A stretch of DNA of 64,000 nucleotides from Catenulispora sp. EB89 (lineage in GTDB: Bacteria; Actinomycetota; Actinomycetes; Streptomycetales; Catenulisporaceae): positions 62,001 through 126,000 of the forward strand of contig NZ_JBGCCU010000010.1 of assembly GCF_041261445.1 (NCBI RefSeq). Reading direction: 5' to 3'. The first letter of the stretch is position 1. Every line of letters begins with the position of its first letter. Position numbers and translations under genes: made by a program. The notes beneath the pieces were generated by a model. That model had not been told where the DNA came from. It did not search any database and saw only the letters and a program-made list of their open reading frames with translations. This document shows, piece by piece, positions 34,216 to 42,013 of this stretch.

Positions 34216-35100
34216 ATGACACGTATGCGACCGGCCGGACGGCGGTTCAGGACCACCGCGCTGGCACTTGCCGGAACGATTCTGCTCACCGTGGCGACGG
34301 CCCCGGCCACCCAGGCGGCCGGGGCCGTCCGCACCGCTTCGCCGACCGGGTTCACGATCCCGTTCACGGGACCGTCCCGGTATCTGCCCTTGGCGCCGAC
34401 CGAGACGACCGTCGCCTCCCAGCTCCACCAGGCGATCGGGCAGCAGGCGGCTGACGTGCTCGCCGCGCGGATCGGGCTGCGGAGGTCGACGTCCTTCACC
34501 GAGCAGCAGTACCTGGAGTTCATCGCCGGCCAGGGTGTCGGCGGGGATCCGGTGCCCGCCGCGTTGGTGGACGCGAGCGTGAAGATCCTCACCAACACCA
34601 CCGGGCATCCGCTGTACTCCGTCGTCAACGGCGTGCTCACGCCGACAGTGCTGGCCAGCTACGGCCTGTTCGTGACCAAGGACGGCTGGCTGGAGAGCCC
34701 GGCCTACCGGACCGCCCCCACCCGGTTGGTGAACACGGTGATCGCGCCCGGCGGCTACATGGGCCGGTGGATGCGGGCCAACGGCGCGACGTCCTCCCTG
34801 ATCGCGCTCTACCGGTCGGCGTACCTGGTGGAGGCCGCGTTCGGCTTCGTGTGCCAGCAGATCTCCGGCGAGGCCCAGCTGGCGCCCAACACGAAGAACG
34901 GGACGTCGGTGGACGTCGGCATGTCGATGGCCCCGGCGCTGTGGCTGACCAACTTCGCCCGCATCTACACGCTCAACCCGGCGCTCGCGGCGGAGATGCC
35001 CGCGGGGTGGGCGCCGATCCCCGCCACGGTGGCCGCCGCGATCCTGACCAGCCCCACCGGCCGCGTCCGGTACAGCGATTACGCGTCCGCCCTGCAGTAA
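34216..35100 (+). CDS. Secreted hypothetical protein
   Basis: A 294-residue exported protein with a clear signal peptide (RFRTTALALAGTILLTVATA, then AQAAGA-like cleavage near residue 36). The mature part has no motif I can name. It is helix-rich and hydrophobic with conserved-looking stretches (YLEFIAGQGVGGDPVPAALV, YRTAPTRLVNTVIAPGGYMG, FARIYTLNPALAAEMPAGW) and a single Cys. It might be an envelope-associated or lipid-binding protein. It is monocistronic, with a terminator at 35139-35169 after it. Confidence 0.68.
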   Translation: MTRMRPAGRRFRTTALALAGTILLTVATAPATQAAGAVRTASPTGFTIPFTGPSRYLPLAPTETTVASQLHQAIGQQAADVLAARIGLRRSTSFTEQQYLEFIAGQGVGGDPVPAALVDASVKILTNTTGHPLYSVVNGVLTPTVLASYGLFVTKDGWLESPAYRTAPTRLVNTVIAPGGYMGRWMRANGATSSLIALYRSAYLVEAAFGFVCQQISGEAQLAPNTKNGTSVDVGMSMAPALWLTNFARIYTLNPALAAEMPAGWAPIPATVAAAILTSPTGRVRYSDYASALQ

Positions 35101-35138
35101 CCGCGGAGTCGCCGGGGGCGCACCACATCGAGAACACG

Positions 35139-35169
35139 AAGCCCTGGTCAGCCTGGCTGCCAGGGCTTT
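35139..35169 (+). terminator. Hairpin terminator with short T tail
   Basis: AAGCCCTGG and CCAGGGCTT form a 9-bp stem followed by TTTC, 39 bp after the secreted protein stop. A second small AAACCC/GGGTTT hairpin lies at about 35213-35226. Confidence 0.7.
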
Positions 35170-35264
35170 CGTCATGGCCGCCGCCGGTTCGGCGGCCGGG
35201 GGAAACCGTGAGAAACCCGTGGGTTTTCGGGCAACGGTACTATCGCGCGTCGTAATTCACGCCA

Positions 35265-35293
35265 TTGACCCTCCGGGTCCGCGCTGCTACGTT
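35265..35293 (+). promoter_or_regulatory. Sigma-70-like promoter for the S53 peptidase
   Basis: TTGACC (35265-35270), then 17 bases, then TACGTT (35288-35293), close to the housekeeping consensus of high-GC actinobacteria. It lies 408 bp upstream of the peptidase start, so a long leader is implied. Confidence 0.55.
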
Positions 35294-35558
35294 CCGTTTA
35301 AATACGAACCCTGCGATACCTGAGGGTCGGGCACCGCGCCGGCGAGGACCGCCACGGGCCTGGCCCTTCCCCGTAGGTCCGTATCCCCACATCACCGCCG
35401 GTCCGCCGGCGGTTCCTTCGGGACGCCCGGAAAGCATCGCGAGTCCGCCGGGACGCCGGCGTGCCGGAAAACGGCGAGCGGTGTTCGAAGGCGCGCCCCC
35501 CGACCTCGCCGCCGGACCCGCCGACACCGGTGTCGGATTCCCGCCGGAGCACGCCCGT

Positions 35559-35600
35559 GCCGCACGCCGCACATCGCACGCCGCACGCCGCACGCCGCAC
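35559..35600. repeat. Six tandem copies of the 7-mer GCCGCAC
   Basis: Five perfect copies and one variant (ATCGCAC in third place) run head to tail in the leader of the peptidase transcript. A 7-bp unit changes frame every copy, which argues against coding. Confidence 0.85.
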
Positions 35601-35700
35601 GCTCCGCGGTCCGTCCGCGGCCGCTTCGAACTCGTCACACCGCACCGCGGCCCGGCCACCAGCCCGGTCGTCCCCCAGATTCATCTCTCGGAGGATCTCA

Positions 35701-36879
35701 GTGACAGCTCGTATCAGACTTCTGTTCTCGCTGCTCGCCGCGCTACTGCTCGCCACCGCCGCCGTGCCGGCGTTCGCCGACGCGAACACCTCGGCGGGGA
35801 CCGCCCCGGCCGGGGCCGCCTCGGCCGCGGCCACCACCTTCGCGCACCCGCTGTTCGTGGCCGGACACGCCGCGCCCGGCGCGCACCCGGCCCTGGTCCC
35901 GTCCGGCTACGGCCCGGCCGACCTGCAGTCCGCGTACAAGCTGCCGTCGAGCACCCGGGGCGCGGGCCAGACCGTGGCCATCGTCGACGCCTACAACGAC
36001 CCGACCGCCGAGGCCGACCTCGCCGTCTACCGGTCCACGTACGGCCTGTCGGCGTGCACCTCGGCCAGCGGCTGCTTCCGGAAGGTGAACCAGAGCGGCG
36101 GGACCAGCTACCCGCCGACCGACGCCGGCTGGGCCACTGAGATATCCCTGGACCTGGACATGGTCTCGGCGGTCTGTCCGCAGTGCCACATCCTGCTGGT
36201 CGAGGCCACTTCGGCCTCGTACGCCAACCTGGGCGCGGCGGTGAACGAGGCGGCGGCGCTGCACGCCAGCACGATCTCCAACAGCTACGGCGGCAGCGAC
36301 CTGCCCGACACCTCGGCGCCGTACTACAACCACCCCGGCATCATGATCACCGCCAGCTCCGGCGACGGCGGCTACGGCGTGGAGTTCCCGGCGTCCTCGC
36401 GCTACGTCACCGCGGTCGGCGGCACCTCGCTGACCCGCGCCTCGAACGCCCGCGGCTGGACCGAGACCGCGTGGTCCGGCGCCGGCTCCGGCTGCTCGGC
36501 CTACAACCCGGCGCTGAGCGGCCAGGCCCCCTACGGCACCGGCTGCCCCCGGCGCGCCGTGGCCGACGTCTCGGCCGTGGCCGACCCGGCGACCGGCGTC
36601 GCGGTCTACGACACCACCCCCTACGGCGGCCGCAGCGGCTGGCAGGTCTACGGCGGCACCTCGGTGGCCTCCCCGATCATCGCCTCGGTGTACGCGCTGG
36701 CCGGCAACGCCGCCACGATCAACAACAACTACCCCTACACCCACGACTCCGCGAGCACCTTCTTCGACGTCACGACCGGTTCCAACGGCACGTGCTCGCC
36801 GACCCAGCTGTGCCACGCGCGCGTCGGCTGGGACGGCCCGACCGGGCTGGGGACGCCGAACGGTGTCGGCGGGTTCTGA
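35701..36879 (+). CDS. Secreted S53-family (sedolisin-type) serine peptidase
   Basis: A 392-residue exported acid peptidase lacking the long activation pro-domain. GTG 35701 follows GGAGGA; the signal peptide is LLFSLLAALLLATAAVPAFA. The mature enzyme shows the sedolisin order: YGPADLQSAYKLPS, QTVAIVDAYNDPTAEADLAV, the catalytic Glu/Asp pair in GWATEISLDLDMVSAVCP, the oxyanion Asp region TASSGDGGYGVEFPA, and the catalytic Ser in YGGTSVASPIIAS. The C-terminal GWDGPTGLGTPNG corresponds to the calcium-site region. Such enzymes digest protein at low pH, which fits growth in acid soil. Two extra Cys pairs (CTSASGCF, CPQCH) may form disulfides. It is monocistronic behind a long leader. Confidence 0.93.
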   Translation: MTARIRLLFSLLAALLLATAAVPAFADANTSAGTAPAGAASAAATTFAHPLFVAGHAAPGAHPALVPSGYGPADLQSAYKLPSSTRGAGQTVAIVDAYNDPTAEADLAVYRSTYGLSACTSASGCFRKVNQSGGTSYPPTDAGWATEISLDLDMVSAVCPQCHILLVEATSASYANLGAAVNEAAALHASTISNSYGGSDLPDTSAPYYNHPGIMITASSGDGGYGVEFPASSRYVTAVGGTSLTRASNARGWTETAWSGAGSGCSAYNPALSGQAPYGTGCPRRAVADVSAVADPATGVAVYDTTPYGGRSGWQVYGGTSVASPIIASVYALAGNAATINNNYPYTHDSASTFFDVTTGSNGTCSPTQLCHARVGWDGPTGLGTPNGVGGF

Positions 36880-37077
36880 TTCGCTCGCTCTGATTCGCAA
36901 GTTCTGATTCGCATGCCCTGATTCGCACGGCACTTGCCGGCGAACAGTGAGCGGCGTGGCGACGGTATCCCTTGCCGTCACCACGCCGTTCGGCTTTCAG
37001 CGCGCGGTGCGCGCGGTCCTTCGCAGATTTTCAGGCCGGCCACAGAACCGAACGCCGGCCCGAGGACTCTAGGAGAT

Positions 37078-37623
37078 GTGGAAGACGACATCGAAAGCTC
37101 AGGTCGCACCCGCGGGTTCAACCGCGAGGAAACCGACGCCGATTTCACGGCGTTCGTCGCGGCGAACGGTGGACGTCTGATCCACATTGCCGAGCTGATC
37201 AGCGGTGAACCGCACCGCGCCGCGGATCTCGCGCAGGCGGCGCTGGAGAAGGCGTACCGGCGGTGGAACCGCATCCGCTCGGACGATCCCATGGCGTACG
37301 TCCGGAAGATCCTCGTCAACCAGCACAAGACGTGGTGGAGCCGGGACCGGGAGCGGCCCGGCACCGTGCCGGAGCACGTCACGGCGCACGACTTCGCGCA
37401 CGAGCACTCGCAGCGGACGGTCGTGCTGGGTGCGCTGGCCACGCTCACCAAACGGGAGCGGCACGTCGTGGTCCTGCGCTACTACGCGGATCTCAGCGAG
37501 GCCCAGACGGCCGCGGAACTGGGCATCGCCCCGGGCACGGTGAAGAGCACGATGCACCGGGCGCTCATGAAACTGCGGGGCTCGGAAATCCTGACACTGA
37601 AGTACTCGGACCGGGAGAGCTGA
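37078..37623 (+). CDS. SigE-family RNA polymerase sigma factor
   Basis: A 181-residue group-4 sigma factor. Region 2 is seen in FTAFVAANGGRLIHIAELIS, the AADLAQAALEKAYRRWNRI helix and PMAYVRKILVNQHKTWW. Region 4 is TLTKRERHVVVLRYYADLSE with the helix-turn-helix ETAAELGIAPGTVKSTMHRAL-like stretch. This form is typical of the actinobacterial SigE family. GTG 37078 directly follows AGGAG. The next gene starts three bases after its stop and encodes a membrane protein of the anti-sigma kind, so this sigma factor probably answers an envelope signal. Confidence 0.92.
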   Translation: MEDDIESSGRTRGFNREETDADFTAFVAANGGRLIHIAELISGEPHRAADLAQAALEKAYRRWNRIRSDDPMAYVRKILVNQHKTWWSRDRERPGTVPEHVTAHDFAHEHSQRTVVLGALATLTKRERHVVVLRYYADLSEAQTAAELGIAPGTVKSTMHRALMKLRGSEILTLKYSDRES

Positions 37624-37626
37624 CTC

Positions 37627-38400
37627 ATGGAAACCGAAGAAGAGAACGCCGTCATCGCGGCGTTGGACTACCGCGACGAGTACAACCCGACGCTTTCCGC
37701 CGCAGCCGTCATCGCCGGTGCGCGGCGGAAGCAGACCAGGGCCCGGCTGACGTTGTCCGGCGCGGCGCTGGCGACCATCGGCGTGGCGGCGGGTGCCGTA
37801 CTGGCGGTCGGAGGGACGAACGGATCGGGTTCCGCAGCCGGGGCAACGGCCGTCGGGAAGAACGCCGACCCGGCCGGCGGCCTGCACTCGCCGGTCATCA
37901 AGTTGGCGACCGGTCAGCGCTTCACCGTGCCCGGTTCATCCGGCGCGACCGTGTGGTTCACGGACAAGCAGATCTGTGTCGACTACACCGACAGCACCTT
38001 GTTCAAGACCGGAGGCTGCACGTCCGACCAGGTTTTCGACTGGGGCGACCCCTACCCGCCGTCGGCCGGCAACGTGGCGGGTCTCAAGCCCGGGCCTCTC
38101 CATGTCGTGGGCAACAGCATCGTGGCTGCTCCCGGGACGGACGGCAACGCCTACGGAATGACGCTCGCCGCGGTGAAGCCGACGCTCGCCACCGTCACCG
38201 GCGGCGACGGCGAGACCCACGTCGCCACGATCGTCGAGGCGGCGTCGGGCCAGCTCGGCCTGGTGTTCTTCACGCCGGGAGCCGCCATCGCCGCCCCGGG
38301 CAAGTCATCGCCGGAGCCCATAAAGGTCGTACTCTCCACGAACGGCAGGACGCTCTGCACGATCGACCTCGGCTCGCCCGACAAGTACTCGTCTTGCTGA
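37627..38400 (+). CDS. Membrane-anchored partner of the sigma factor, possible anti-sigma
   Basis: A 257-residue single-pass membrane protein. The cytosolic N-terminus of about 38 residues (EENAVIAALDYRDEYNPTLS) is short for an anti-sigma domain. One transmembrane segment follows (LTLSGAALATIGVAAGAVLA), then an extracytoplasmic beta-rich domain with four Cys (KQICVDYTDS, KTGGCTSDQV, RTLCTIDL, and the terminal YSSC). There is no zinc anti-sigma HxxxCxxC motif. Tight linkage to the sigma gene (3 bp) argues for a regulatory pair; I cannot identify the signal. The sigma factor probably activates its own operon. Confidence 0.75.
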   Translation: METEEENAVIAALDYRDEYNPTLSAAAVIAGARRKQTRARLTLSGAALATIGVAAGAVLAVGGTNGSGSAAGATAVGKNADPAGGLHSPVIKLATGQRFTVPGSSGATVWFTDKQICVDYTDSTLFKTGGCTSDQVFDWGDPYPPSAGNVAGLKPGPLHVVGNSIVAAPGTDGNAYGMTLAAVKPTLATVTGGDGETHVATIVEAASGQLGLVFFTPGAAIAAPGKSSPEPIKVVLSTNGRTLCTIDLGSPDKYSSC

Positions 38401-38714
38401 AGGAGCCGATGGCTTCTCGCCGCGAACTCGACTCCCGGCGAGGCTTCACCCCTCGGTGTTTCCCCAGGGTTTCGGCCGTGCTCCCATCGCCTGCGAGGTC
38501 GTGACACGGTCCTGCCTGGCGCTGTGACGCGACCATCGGAGTTTTCCCGACGTTCGCGGGGATCCATTGGCAAGGCCATACGACGCCTGTGAAGATGTGG
38601 GCGCCAGCGCGGGGCGGTGGACGGCGTCTCCACCTCGGGCGGGCGCGATGACGCCGTCGCGCTCGGCAGTGCCGTGCTCATTCACAGGAGCTAGACCTAC
38701 TCGGGCAAGGGGTC
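38401..38714. other. Intergenic region, nothing recognised
   Basis: 314 bp between the sigma partner gene and the alcohol dehydrogenase. I see no coding frame with convincing composition, no strong hairpin and no repeats. A promoter for the dehydrogenase must lie here but is not evident. Confidence 0.6.
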
Positions 38715-39797
38715 ATGATGCGTGCAGCAGTCCTGTTCAAGATCGGCGGCGAGGCCCTGGAGGTGCGCGACGACGTCTCCGTCGTCGGCCCCGGGCCCGG
38801 CGAGGTCCGGATCCGGGTGCGGGCCACCGGGGTGTGCCACTCGGACCTGTCGGCGATGACCGGGGTGCTGCGCCAGCCCGCGCCCTTCGTGCCCGGCCAC
38901 GAGGGCGCCGGGGACGTGGTCGCGGTCGGCGAGGGCGTCACGCGGGTGGCGGTCGGGGACCGCGTCATCGTGTGCTGGAACCCGTCGTGCGGCGAGTGCT
39001 CCTTCTGCCGCGGCGGCCAGGGCAACCTGTGCGTGAACATCTTCGTCGGCATGATGTTCGAGCCGCACTTCCGGATCGACGGCGCCGAGGTCTACGGCTT
39101 CGCCGGCAACGGCACGTTCGCCGAGGAGATGGTGGTGCCGTGGCAGTGCGCGGTGAAGGTCCCCGATGACGTGCCGTACGAGATCGCGGCGCTGATCGGC
39201 TGCGGCGTGACCACCGGTGTCGGCGCGGTGTTCAACACCGCGCAGGTGCAGCCGGGCTCCTCGGTCGCGGTGATCGGCGCCGGCGGCGTCGGGATCAGCG
39301 TGATCCAGGGCGCGCGCATCGCCGGGGCCGCCGAGATCGTCGCCATCGACCCGGTGGAGAGCAAGCACAAGGCCGCGCTGAGCTTCGGCGCCACCCGGGC
39401 CGTCAAGCCCGAGGAGGTCAACGCGGCCAAGGCCGAGGTGACCGGCGGGGCCGGCTTCGACTACGTCTTCGAAGTGGTCGGCCAGTCGGCGCTGGTGAAG
39501 CAGGCCTACGGCCTGGCCCGCCGCGGCGGCACCGTCACGGTCGTCGGCGCCGGCAAGAACAAGGACCGGGTCGAGTTCGACATGTTCCAGCTCTTCTCCG
39601 AGAACAAGAAGATCCTCGGCTCCTACTACGGCGGCGCCGACCCTCGCCGCGAGTACGACCGGATGATCGCGCTGTGGCGCGCCGGCCGGCTGGACCTGGA
39701 AAGCATGATCACCGCCCGGCTCAAGCTCGACGAGGTCAACCAGGCGCTGGACCTGATGCGGACCGGCGAGGCGATCCGGACGATCATCGAGGTCTGA
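38715..39797 (+). CDS. Zinc-dependent alcohol dehydrogenase, MDR superfamily
   Basis: A 360-residue NAD(P)-linked dehydrogenase. Catalytic zinc ligands are Cys and His in ATGVCHSDLSAMTG and the His of PGHEGAGDV. The structural zinc lobe CGECSFCRGGQGNLC has all four Cys. The cofactor motif is VAVIGAGGVGISVIQGARI. The CGVTTGVGAVFNTA stretch is characteristic of the class III-like group that includes mycothiol- or glutathione-dependent formaldehyde dehydrogenases and NDMA-dependent alcohol dehydrogenases. ATG 38715 and ATG 38718 are adjacent, and either may be used. It stands alone, so its alcohol substrate cannot be fixed from context. Confidence 0.92.
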   Translation: MMRAAVLFKIGGEALEVRDDVSVVGPGPGEVRIRVRATGVCHSDLSAMTGVLRQPAPFVPGHEGAGDVVAVGEGVTRVAVGDRVIVCWNPSCGECSFCRGGQGNLCVNIFVGMMFEPHFRIDGAEVYGFAGNGTFAEEMVVPWQCAVKVPDDVPYEIAALIGCGVTTGVGAVFNTAQVQPGSSVAVIGAGGVGISVIQGARIAGAAEIVAIDPVESKHKAALSFGATRAVKPEEVNAAKAEVTGGAGFDYVFEVVGQSALVKQAYGLARRGGTVTVVGAGKNKDRVEFDMFQLFSENKKILGSYYGGADPRREYDRMIALWRAGRLDLESMITARLKLDEVNQALDLMRTGEAIRTIIEV

Positions 39798-40250
39798 TCC
39801 GCCCCGTAAATCTTCTGAGAATCTTCTGACGCCCCCGTGCCGCGATCGTCGCCGGCCCGGGGGCGTCCGTGTGCCCGCTGAGTCGCCCGAAACGACGTCG
39901 GAGACAAGACCCATGAGAATAGTCGTGCGATCCCGTTGATCCACGATCTCTTTTGTGTGACAGCGATCGAAAAGAAATCACGCGAGAGCGGTTGACGGAC
40001 GGCCCGAGCGTTTCCATACTCTGACCCAACCGGCGTTTCGGAAACGTTTCCGGAATCGCCCGTCCGTCACCCACTCACGCACTCGTGCAGCGCCGCACGG
40101 CGGGGGAGTGGGCGCTCAGCCGATCCGCGCGGTGTTCCTGCGCGCTGATCGCCGCGTCGCCGAGTACCGGGCTCCGGCCCAGGTCCCGGGCATCGCCATG
40201 TCAGGTTCCGGATTCACGGTTCATGCTCGCCAGCTCCGAGGAGAGTGCCC
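39798..40250. other. Intergenic region upstream of the beta-1,3-glucanase
   Basis: 453 bp with no convincing gene. The only clear feature is the GGAAACGTTTCC-centred palindrome at 40039-40052. The ribosome binding site GAGGAGAG at 40238-40245 serves the glucanase. Confidence 0.65.
40039..40052. promoter_or_regulatory. Palindromic LacI-type operator upstream of the glucanase pair
   Basis: CGGAAACGTTTCCG is a perfect 14-bp palindrome with the CG centre typical of LacI-family sites, about 200 bp before the GH64 gene. It differs from the GACAACGTTGTC sites near 22.7-24 kb, so a different LacI protein, not encoded nearby, would bind. Confidence 0.6.
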
Positions 40251-41921
40251 ATGACGGTCAGCCGCAGAAAGTTCCTTGCCTCCTCAGCATTCGTGGGAGG
40301 TGCCGCGCTCCTCGGCGGCGTCGGTGTCGACGTGGTGGGCTCGCGCGCTTCGGCCGCCACCGCGTCCACGCTGTCGGTCGCGCTGAAGAACAACACAACC
40401 TCGAACACCGTCTACGCGTTCGTGACCGGGCAGGCGATCAGCAACAACGCCCTGGTTCTGCTCGAATCGGACGGGCATACCCTGTACTACCCCGCTTCGC
40501 CGAGCTCGACCGGCACCCCGCTGGGTGCGAACTGCGCGATTCCGCTGGGCGGACCGGGCTCGACGACCACCATCACCATCCCGCAGCTCGCCGGCGGCCG
40601 GGTGTGGTTCTCGATCGGCAGCCCGCTCACCTTCCTGCTCAACCCGGGCCCGGCCCTGGTCGAGCCGTCGGTGAGCAACCCGTCCGATCCGAACATCAAT
40701 CTGCGGTGGGACTTCTGCGAGTTCACCTTCAACACCTCGCAGCTGTACGCGGACATCTCCTACGTGGACTTCGTCTCCATCCCGATCGGCATCAGCCTGA
40801 CCGACACGTCGGGCGCCGTGCAGAACGTCACCGGGATTCCGGCCGGCGGCCTGGACACCGTGTGCTCCGGCCTGATCGCGCAGCACAACGCCGACGGCGC
40901 CGGTTGGAACCAGCTCATCGTCACCTCGGGCGGGTCGAATCTGCGGGCCCTGAGTCCGAACAACGGGATCGTGATGAACTCCTCGTTGTTCTCCGGCTAC
41001 TTCCAGCCCTACATCGACCAGGTCTGGTCCAAGTACCAGAGCACGTCGCTGACGGTCGACACGCAGGCTTCGTGGGGCAGCGTGACCGGGCAGGTCTCCG
41101 GCGGCGTGCTGAACTTCCCCGGCCTCGTCAGCTACGCGCAGCCGGCGGCAAAGGACATCTTCAGCTGTAGCACCGGGCCCTTCGCCAACACCGCCGGCGA
41201 GATCGGCGCCGTGTCCGCGCGCCTGTGTGCGGCGTTCAATCGCAGCACCCTGCTGATCGATACCAACCAGCCGGACGGCGAGAACGTCTCGACGTTCTAT
41301 CAGAACACGATCACCAACCACTACTCCCGGATCGTGCACGCGGCCAACACCGACGGCCTCGGCTATGCGTTCCCGTACGACGACGTCGTGGGCAACAACG
41401 CCAACCAGTCCGGCTACGTCGCCTCGGGCAGCCCGGCGCTGTGGACGATCACGGTCGGCGGCGGTGGCGGCACTCCGCCGCCACCGCACACGGTCACCGT
41501 CACCTCGCCGGGCAACCAGACCAGCACCGTCGGCGCGTCGGCGAATCTGCAGATCAGCGGCACCGACTCCAGCGGCGGCTCGCTCACCTTCACCGCCGCC
41601 GGTCTGCCGCCGGGCGCGAGCATCAGCGCGGCGGGACTGATCACCGGCACGCTGAGCACCGCGGGCACCTTCACCACGACCGTCACCGCGACCGATTCCA
41701 GCGGGGCCTCGGGCAGCGCCTCGTTCACCTGGACGGTCGGCTCCGGCGGCTCGGGCGGCGGCTGCGCCGGCGTTCCGGCCTGGAGCGCGACGACCTCGTA
41801 CGTCCCCGGCAACCAGGTGACGTACGCGGGCACCCTGTGGACCTCCACCTGGTACTCCACGGACGCGGTGCCCAACGCCCCGCAGTCGTGGGCCGTGTGG
41901 AAGAACTCCGGGGCCTGCTGA
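40251..41921 (+). CDS. Secreted GH64 beta-1,3-glucanase with Ig-like and CBM5/12 domains
   Basis: A 556-residue exported laminaripentaose-type endo-glucanase. A twin-arginine signal (SRRKFLASSAFVGGAALLGG) ends near residue 36. Residues about 40-400 are the GH64 domain: LSVALKNNTTSNTVYAFVTG, LRWDFCEFTFN, YADISYVDFVSIPIGISL, and NHYSRIVHAANTDGLGYAFP. A Gly/Pro linker leads to a putative Ig domain (LTFTAAGLPPGASISAAGL). The protein ends in a CBM5/12-type chitin-binding module (WSATTSYVPGNQVTYAGTLW, YSTDAVPNAPQSWAVWK) flanked by a Cys pair. It degrades fungal or yeast wall beta-1,3-glucan; the chitin-binding tail fits fungal walls. The GH55-like gene follows 92 bp on. Confidence 0.92.
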   Translation: MTVSRRKFLASSAFVGGAALLGGVGVDVVGSRASAATASTLSVALKNNTTSNTVYAFVTGQAISNNALVLLESDGHTLYYPASPSSTGTPLGANCAIPLGGPGSTTTITIPQLAGGRVWFSIGSPLTFLLNPGPALVEPSVSNPSDPNINLRWDFCEFTFNTSQLYADISYVDFVSIPIGISLTDTSGAVQNVTGIPAGGLDTVCSGLIAQHNADGAGWNQLIVTSGGSNLRALSPNNGIVMNSSLFSGYFQPYIDQVWSKYQSTSLTVDTQASWGSVTGQVSGGVLNFPGLVSYAQPAAKDIFSCSTGPFANTAGEIGAVSARLCAAFNRSTLLIDTNQPDGENVSTFYQNTITNHYSRIVHAANTDGLGYAFPYDDVVGNNANQSGYVASGSPALWTITVGGGGGTPPPPHTVTVTSPGNQTSTVGASANLQISGTDSSGGSLTFTAAGLPPGASISAAGLITGTLSTAGTFTTTVTATDSSGASGSASFTWTVGSGGSGGGCAGVPAWSATTSYVPGNQVTYAGTLWTSTWYSTDAVPNAPQSWAVWKNSGAC

Positions 41922-42013
41922 CCAGCCGCATGAGGCGGCGCGGGTGTGCTCGCCCTGATACGCATCCGCGCCGTGTCCAGCGGAAAACGCCACATCGACA
42001 CTGAGGATCGTCC

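Larger units (their letters stand above)
35101..35700. other. 600-bp intergenic region with a structured leader before the S53 peptidase
   Basis: No protein gene is supported. Visible are the terminator at 35139-35169, the promoter at 35265-35293, a perfect 16-bp palindrome CCGACACCGGTGTCGG (35521-35536) and six head-to-tail 7-mers (35559-35600). The predicted transcript would carry about 400 bases of untranslated leader before the peptidase start. Confidence 0.65.

Noticed and set aside
32141-34222. 693-codon minus-strand frame
   Set aside because: Antisense to the hydroxylase end and the methyltransferase; composition is that of reversed GC-rich codons.
35461-35700. Extension of the S53 peptidase frame upstream to 35461
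   Set aside because: His/Arg/Pro-rich, derived from the 7-mer repeats; the GGAGGA and signal peptide place the start at 35701.
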